Assembly: GCA_025965975.1 (NCBI GenBank)
Contig: JAOPVX010000314.1
Coordinates: 38,537 to 102,536 of the forward strand
Direction of reading: 5' to 3'
Length of the DNA stretch: 64,000 bases
Source of the DNA: Mycobacterium sp.
GTDB lineage: Bacteria > Actinomycetota > Actinomycetes > Mycobacteriales > Mycobacteriaceae
In this document: piece after piece, positions 59,490 through 64,000 of the stretch
Layout: the number at the start of each line of letters is the position of its first letter
How positions within the stretch are numbered: position 1 is the first letter of the stretch
Program-made: the position numbers and the translations under genes
Notes under the pieces: model-generated
The model's input: only the letters and a program-made list of their open reading frames with translations
Databases searched by the model: none
Told to the model about the DNA's origin: nothing

Positions 59490-60182
59490 GTGATGATCAC
59501 CCTCGACCATGTCTCCAAGCAGTACAAGTCGTCGGCGCGGCCCGCGCTCGACAACGTCTCGGTCAAGATCGACAAGGGTGAGTTCGTGTTCCTGATCGGC
59601 CCGTCGGGTTCGGGCAAGTCGACGTTCATGCGGCTCCTGCTCGCCGAGGACATACCGACCCATGGCGACATCAGGGTGTCGAAGTTCCACGTCAACAAGC
59701 TGGCTGGCCGTCACATCCCTGGCCTGCGCCAGGTCATCGGATGTGTGTTCCAGGATTTCCGGCTGCTGCAGCAGAAGACGGTGTTCGAGAACGTCGCGTT
59801 CGCGCTGGAGGTCATCGGCAAGCGCGGTGACGTGATCAACCGGGTGGTGCCAGACGTGTTGGAGATGGTCGGGCTGTCCGGAAAGGCCAACCGGTTGCCT
59901 GGTGAGCTGTCAGGCGGTGAGCAACAGCGCGTGGCGATCGCCCGCGCGTTCGTCAACCGGCCGCTGGTGCTGCTTGCCGACGAGCCGACAGGCAACCTCG
60001 ACCCCGAAACCAGCAAGGACATCATGGATCTGCTCGAACGCATCAACCGCACCGGGACCACGGTGCTGATGGCCACCCACGACCATCACATCGTCGACTC
60101 GATGCGCCAGCGCGTCGTCGAACTGGAGCTGGGCAGGCTGATTCGCGACGAGCAGCGCGGCGTCTACGGAATGGATCGCTAA
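59490..60182 (+). CDS. ftsE: Cell-division ABC ATPase FtsE
   Basis: A 230-residue ATPase that with FtsX controls peptidoglycan hydrolases at the septum. Walker [10 protein letters not shown] (residues 37-45), Q-loop VFQDFRLL, signature [14 protein letters not shown], Walker [13 protein letters not shown] and H-loop ATHDHHIV. The start is GTG 59490 if leaderless, or ATG 59493, which gives the usual MITLDHV start. Confidence 0.97.
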   Translation: MMITLDHVSKQYKSSARPALDNVSVKIDKGEFVFLIGPSGSGKSTFMRLLLAEDIPTHGDIRVSKFHVNKLAGRHIPGLRQVIGCVFQDFRLLQQKTVFENVAFALEVIGKRGDVINRVVPDVLEMVGLSGKANRLPGELSGGEQQRVAIARAFVNRPLVLLADEPTGNLDPETSKDIMDLLERINRTGTTVLMATHDHHIVDSMRQRVVELELGRLIRDEQRGVYGMDR

Positions 60183-61076
60183 GTGCGCTTCGGCTTCCTC
60201 ATCAATGAAGTTCTGACCGGGCTTCGTCGCAACGTCACCATGACGATTGCGATGATCCTGACCACCGCGATCTCCATCGGGCTGTTCGGTGGTGGGTTGA
60301 TGGTGGTGCGGCTCGCCGACAACTCCCGCAAGATCTATCTCGATCGCGTGGAGAGCCAGGTCTTCCTGACCAACGACGTCTCCGCCAACGACCCGACGTG
60401 CGACGGCGATCCGTGTAAGGCGCTGCGCGCGCAGATCGAGGCCCGAGACGACGTGAAGTCGGTGCGGTTCTTGAACCGTGATGACGCCTACAACGACGCG
60501 ATCAAGAAGTTCCCCCAGTACAAGGACGTGGCAGGCAAGGAGGCGTTCCCGGCGTCGTTCATCGTCAAGCTCGACAATCCCGAGCAGCACAAGGATTTTG
60601 ACGCGGCGATCGTCGGTCAGCCCGGCGTGCTCAACGTGCTGAACCAGAAGGACTTGATCGACCGGCTGTTCGCGGTGCTTGATGGACTGTCCAACGCCGC
60701 GTTCGCGGTCGCGTTGGTGCAGGCGATAGGCGCAGTCCTGTTGATAGCCAACATGGTTCAAGTGGCGGCCTATACCCGTCGCACCGAGATCGGCATCATG
60801 CGATTAGTCGGTGCCAGCCGCTGGTATACCCAGTTGCCGTTCTTGGTGGAGGCGATGCTGGCCGCATTCATCGGTGTGGTCATCTCGATCATCGGCCTGA
60901 TCCTGGTGCGAGCGTTGTTCTTGGAGAGTGCGCTCAACCAGTTCTATCAAGCGAATCTGATTGCCAGGATCGACTATGCCGACATCCTCTACATCGCTCC
61001 CATCCTGTTGTTCGTAGGCGTGGCGATGGCGGGTGTCACGGCCTATGCGACGCTGCGCCTCTACGTTCGGCGCTAG
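60183..61076 (+). CDS. ftsX: Cell-division membrane protein FtsX
   Basis: A 297-residue permease partner of FtsE with four helices and a large extracellular loop after helix 1 ([24 protein letters not shown], in segments), which contacts RipC-type hydrolases in mycobacteria. The C-terminal half has [26 protein letters not shown] 60183 directly follows the ftsE stop. Confidence 0.97.
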   Translation: MRFGFLINEVLTGLRRNVTMTIAMILTTAISIGLFGGGLMVVRLADNSRKIYLDRVESQVFLTNDVSANDPTCDGDPCKALRAQIEARDDVKSVRFLNRDDAYNDAIKKFPQYKDVAGKEAFPASFIVKLDNPEQHKDFDAAIVGQPGVLNVLNQKDLIDRLFAVLDGLSNAAFAVALVQAIGAVLLIANMVQVAAYTRRTEIGIMRLVGASRWYTQLPFLVEAMLAAFIGVVISIIGLILVRALFLESALNQFYQANLIARIDYADILYIAPILLFVGVAMAGVTAYATLRLYVRR

Positions 61077-61078
61077 CT

Positions 61079-61573
61079 GTGGCCAAGAAGGCGAGCCCGG
61101 CCAAGTCCGGCAACAACCAGGTGGTGGCGACGAACCGCAAAGCGCGGCACAATTATTCGATCCTCGAGACCTTCGAGGCCGGGGTCGCGTTGGTGGGCAC
61201 CGAGGTGAAGAGCCTGCGAGAGGGCCAGGCGTCGCTGGCCGATGCGTTCGCGACCGTCGACGACGGAGAGGTGTGGCTGCGCAACCTGCACATCCCGGAG
61301 TATCACCACGGCAGCTGGACCAATCACGCGCCGCGGCGCAACCGCAAACTGTTGTTGCACCGCAAGCAGATTGACAATCTGATCGGCAAGATCCGGGATG
61401 GCAACCTGACGCTGGTGCCGCTGTCGCTGTACTTCTCCGACGGCAAGGTCAAGGTCGAACTGGCGCTGGCGCGCGGCAAGCAGGCCCACGACAAACGGCA
61501 GGACATGGCCAAGCGCGACGCGCAGCGGGAAGTGACCCGCGAGATGGGCCGCCGCATCAAGGGCATGACCTGA
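61079..61573 (+). CDS. smpB: SsrA-binding protein SmpB
   Basis: A 164-residue protein that binds tmRNA and brings it to stalled ribosomes. Seen: [31 protein letters not shown] (in segments), [24 protein letters not shown] and the basic tail ending RRIKGMT. The tmRNA gene lies 1.9 kb downstream. GTG 61079 begins 2 bp after the ftsX stop. Confidence 0.97.
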   Translation: MAKKASPAKSGNNQVVATNRKARHNYSILETFEAGVALVGTEVKSLREGQASLADAFATVDDGEVWLRNLHIPEYHHGSWTNHAPRRNRKLLLHRKQIDNLIGKIRDGNLTLVPLSLYFSDGKVKVELALARGKQAHDKRQDMAKRDAQREVTREMGRRIKGMT

Positions 61574-62427
61574 CCGGCCTGCTCGAAGGGCCTGCGCTCG
61601 CGCTGGCCTCGGCGCTGGGCTACGGCGTCAGCGACTTCGTCGGCGGCCTGGCGTCTCGGCGCGTGGCGGCGCTGCGAGTGGTGCTGGTGTCCTATCCGAT
61701 CGCGATGGTGCTGCTTGCCATCCTCGCGTCGATCGTCGGGGGCCACGTCACGGGAGCCGCCGCCTTCTGGGGCGCGCTGTGCGGTGTCTCGCAGGCGTTC
61801 GGTGTCTGGTGGTTCTATGCCGCGCTTGGCTCGGGCCCGATCTCGGTGGTGTCGCCGCTGACCGCAATCCTTGTCGCCGCGATCCCCGTCGGCGTCGGCC
61901 TGGTGATGGGGGAGCGGCCGGGTTTCATCGCGGGGATCGGCGTGGTGCTGGCGTTAGTCGCGGTGGTGCTGGTTTCGCGGGAAGCCACTGATGAGGACGT
62001 CACACCGCACAGGTTCACGGCGACCGTCGCGTGGCTGACGGTCGGTTCCGGTGTGGCGTTCGGGCTGAACTTCGTGCTGATTCATCAGGCGCCGGTGGAG
62101 GCCAAGCTGTGGCCGCTGGTCTTCGCCCGCATCTCGGCCAGCGTGCTGGTGGTCGTGATCGCCGCGATGAGCGCCAACCTGCGCCCGCCCGCCGGCCTGC
62201 CGCTGCGGCTGGCGGTACTGGCCGCGCTGCTCGACACCGGAGCCAACGTCGCGATGCTGCTGGCGTTGCACGCGTCGCTGCTGTCGTTGGCCGGCGTGCT
62301 GATGTCGCTGTACCCGGCGGCGACGGTGCTGCTGGCGATAGTCGTGCTGCGCGAACGGGTGACGCGCTGGCAGGCCATGGGCATGGTGCTGGCGCTCGCA
62401 GGCGTTGCGATGATCGTCGCCGGCTAG
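61570..62427 (+). CDS. DMT/EamA-family transporter, probable CTG start
   Basis: A 285-residue transporter with about ten helices in two EamA repeats ([21 protein letters not shown] early; [25 protein letters not shown] late). The family N-terminus ([23 protein letters not shown]) begins at CTG 61570, which overlaps the smpB stop as CTGA; no ATG, GTG or TTG lies between there and GTG 61663, which would remove the first helix. A CTG start is therefore likely. Substrate unknown. Confidence 0.8.
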   Translation: MTGLLEGPALALASALGYGVSDFVGGLASRRVAALRVVLVSYPIAMVLLAILASIVGGHVTGAAAFWGALCGVSQAFGVWWFYAALGSGPISVVSPLTAILVAAIPVGVGLVMGERPGFIAGIGVVLALVAVVLVSREATDEDVTPHRFTATVAWLTVGSGVAFGLNFVLIHQAPVEAKLWPLVFARISASVLVVVIAAMSANLRPPAGLPLRLAVLAALLDTGANVAMLLALHASLLSLAGVLMSLYPAATVLLAIVVLRERVTRWQAMGMVLALAGVAMIVAG

Positions 62428-62501
62428 CGTCGTGTGTGCGTCTGCGCGTCGACACGCCGTCTTTGCCCGGCATTTGGTGGTCGCCCGCGGCCGGCGAGTT
62501 G

Positions 62502-62507
62502 TACGGT
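62502..62507 (+). promoter_or_regulatory. -10 hexamer TACGGT, leaderless start
   Basis: TACGGT ends 7 nt before GTG 62515 and supports that start over the longer upstream frame. Confidence 0.5.
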
Positions 62508-62514
62508 CGGCCGG

Positions 62515-63366
62515 GTGAGCCGCCCTTCGCGTCCTGTGACCAAGCTGGATAAGTCCGATGTGCTCGACGGTCTTTTCGCCGTGTGGGACGAAGTCGACAC
62601 GTTGCTCGCCGGCCTTCCAGACAAGAAATGGCAAGCGCAGACCTCGCTGCCGGGCTGGACGGTCCACGACGTCACGGCCCACCTGATCGGCACCGAGTCG
62701 ATGCTGCAGGGCATCGCCACTCCTGAGGCCGACATCGACGTGTCGACGCTCAAGCACGTCCGCAACGACATCGGCGTGATGAACGAGCGGTGGGTGCGCA
62801 AGCTGCGCGGCACCAGCGTCACGGACCTGCTCGAGAAATTCCGCGCCACGACCGCCAACCGGCGCGAGGTGCTGACAGGCATGGGCGACGCCGACTGGAA
62901 TCAGATCACTGCGACACCGGCGGGCCCGGACACCTACGGACGGTTCATGCGTGTGCGGGACTTCGACTGCTGGATGCATCTTCACGACATTCGTGACGCG
63001 CTCGACCAGCCGCCCGCCGACGCCGACCTCGGCGGCCCGTCTTCCAGGCTGGCACTCGACGAGATGGCCGCCAGCATGGGGTTCGTCGTCGGCAAGCTCG
63101 GCGGCGCACCGGACGGGTCGCGAGTGGCCATCGAACTGATGGGGCCGCTGCAGCGGAGCATCTGCGTCGATGTGGCGGGCCGGGGCCGACTGGTCGAGGA
63201 TTTCGGCGGCCAGGAGCCGACGGCAACGATCTCGCTGGACGGGTTGTTGTTCAGCCGGCTGGCGGGCGGCCGCACGACGGTTGCGCGGCATCCAGACGCA
63301 GTCCGCTACGGCGGCGACGACGAGGTCGGCAGGCGGGTCGTAGAGCACCTCAATTATGTGATCTGA
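62515..63366 (+). CDS. Mycothiol-dependent maleylpyruvate-isomerase-like protein
   Basis: A 283-residue DinB-fold protein. Metal-site region SLPGWTVHDVTAHLIGTESMLQG, then RDFDCWMHLHDIRDALDQPP with further His ligands, and a C-terminal SCP2-like domain (ATISLDGLLFSRLAGGR). The family uses mycothiol for isomerisation or detoxification. GTG 62515 was chosen from promoter spacing; GTG 62536 is also possible. Confidence 0.85.
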   Translation: MSRPSRPVTKLDKSDVLDGLFAVWDEVDTLLAGLPDKKWQAQTSLPGWTVHDVTAHLIGTESMLQGIATPEADIDVSTLKHVRNDIGVMNERWVRKLRGTSVTDLLEKFRATTANRREVLTGMGDADWNQITATPAGPDTYGRFMRVRDFDCWMHLHDIRDALDQPPADADLGGPSSRLALDEMAASMGFVVGKLGGAPDGSRVAIELMGPLQRSICVDVAGRGRLVEDFGGQEPTATISLDGLLFSRLAGGRTTVARHPDAVRYGGDDEVGRRVVEHLNYVI

Positions 63367-63463
63367 GCTGCACAAACCCGCCGACGCGGTTGGAAAATAC
63401 TGCGGCCGGCCGTTGCCACTGGCGTACCATGAGATGTCCTGCCGAAATACGGCGGGGATGCGA

Positions 63464-63832
63464 GGGGCTGAACGGTTTCGACTTCGCGCATCGAATCAAG
63501 GGAAGCGTGCCGGTGCAGGCAAGAGACCACCGTAAGCGTCGTTGCAACCAATTAAGCGCCGATTCCAATCAGCGCGACTTCGCCCTCGCTGCTTAAGCGA
63601 CGGTGAGTCTGTCAGACCGGGAGCGCCCTCGGCCCGGATCCTGGCATCAGCTAGAGGGACAAACCGATACGTCCGGTCGCGGGACATATCGGGACATCAA
63701 ACAGCGACTGGGATCGTCATCCTGACTTGTTCGCGTGATCAGGAGATCCGAGTAGAGGCATAGCGGACTGCGCACGGAGAAGCCTCGAGGGAATGCCGTA
63801 GGACCCGGGTTCGATTCCCGGCAGCTCCACCA
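63464..63832 (+). ncRNA. ssrA: Transfer-messenger RNA (tmRNA)
   Basis: About 369 nt. The 5' end GGGGCTG pairs with CAGCTCC before the encoded 3' ACCA. A tRNA-like T arm (GGGTTCGATTCCC) precedes the end, and the 5' GGGGCTGAACGGTTTCGACTTC is the family signature. The tag reading frame at 63558-63596 encodes ADSNQRDFALAA followed by TAA. It works with SmpB to rescue stalled ribosomes and mark proteins for proteolysis. Confidence 0.97.
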
Positions 63833-63861
63833 GAAGGGCCGCAGAGATGCGGCCCTTCTTT
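63833..63861 (+). terminator. Rho-independent terminator after ssrA
   Basis: GAAGGGCCGC pairs with GCGGCCCTTC around the loop AGAGAT, followed by a short T run. It begins directly after the CCA end. Confidence 0.9.
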
Positions 63862-63924
63862 GGATCACGACTACGAGCCGGCACGGTGCAATCGAGAAAA
63901 GCCGACGATTGGCGGACATTCCGC

Positions 63925-64000
63925 CTATTCGCAGTCGAGCCGAATTTTCCAGCGGGCGAGCAGGGCGTAACCGGAGCCCAGCAGGGCGAGCATGCCCATG
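63925..64000 (-). CDS. C-terminal end of a membrane protein (5' part outside window)
   Basis: The last 24 residues are visible: a hydrophobic MLALLGSGYALLARW helix followed by KIRLDCE and a TAG stop. The upstream part lies beyond the right edge. Not recognised beyond being a membrane protein. Confidence 0.55.
   Translation of the reverse strand, partial: MGMLALLGSGYALLARWKIRLDCE

Noticed and set aside
63600-63832. Separate tRNA gene near the right end suggested by GGGTTCGATTCCC and CCA
   Set aside because: These are the tRNA-like 3' part of tmRNA; there is no anticodon arm, and the 5' partner stem is at 63464.

Overview
The window comes from the chromosome of a high-GC actinobacterium, almost certainly a rapid-growing or environmental Mycobacterium/Mycolicibacterium. 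The evidence is an MmpL transporter, an antigen-85-type mycolyltransferase, F420-dependent and mycothiol-dependent enzyme families, and gene order shared with M. tuberculosis around nuoA-N, fadB4-fadE23-fadE24, hisN and fprA/prfB/ftsE/ftsX/smpB/ssrA. Function calls rest on reading translated motifs by eye. M. tuberculosis locus names are from memory and no search was run.

Layout. 1-2.7 kb: an MmpL transporter running off the left edge. 3-20 kb: a block of catabolic and detoxification genes, comprising a frameshifted CocE-type hydrolase, two MDR dehydrogenases, two alpha/beta-fold esterases, an amine oxidase, an LLM-class F420 oxidoreductase, two tandem Baeyer-Villiger-type monooxygenases, a kinase-like phosphotransferase with a DUF7064-type partner, a TetR regulator and a PIG-L deacetylase. 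A roughly 290-bp remnant of an IS200/IS605 (TnpB/omega-RNA) element lies at 8 kb. 20.1-35.5 kb: the complete 14-gene nuoA-N operon for complex I on the minus strand, with an enoyl-CoA hydratase gene at its 3' end and a response-regulator gene upstream. nuoL carries an in-frame insertion made of three 30-bp repeats.

36-49 kb: accessory genes. The centrepiece is an eight-gene minus-strand operon (38.9-46.6 kb) encoding a homogentisate-dioxygenase-like cupin, an alpha/beta hydrolase, a CaiB CoA-transferase, an HMG-CoA-lyase-like enzyme, a TetR regulator, an acyl-CoA dehydrogenase, an APH-type kinase and a DUF6285 protein. The last three resemble the LvaC-LvaA-LvaB set that phosphorylates and dehydroxylates 4-hydroxyacyl-CoAs, so a gamma-hydroxyacid catabolic route is the best reading. 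Its promoter has a consensus -35/-10 overlapped by a palindromic operator. A SoxR/MerR-type operator lies in front of a methyltransferase gene at 37.2 kb.

49-64 kb: conserved core. It contains an antigen-85 gene with direct repeats resembling MtrA boxes upstream, fadB4, the fadE23/fadE24 acyl-CoA dehydrogenase pair, hisN, fprA, then prfB-mscS-(Pro/Thr-rich protein)-ftsE-ftsX-smpB-DMT transporter as a tightly packed run, a mycothiol-dependent enzyme gene, and the tmRNA gene ssrA with a terminator. Many genes have a TANNNT -10 hexamer 6-8 nt before the start codon, the pattern of leaderless mycobacterial transcripts.
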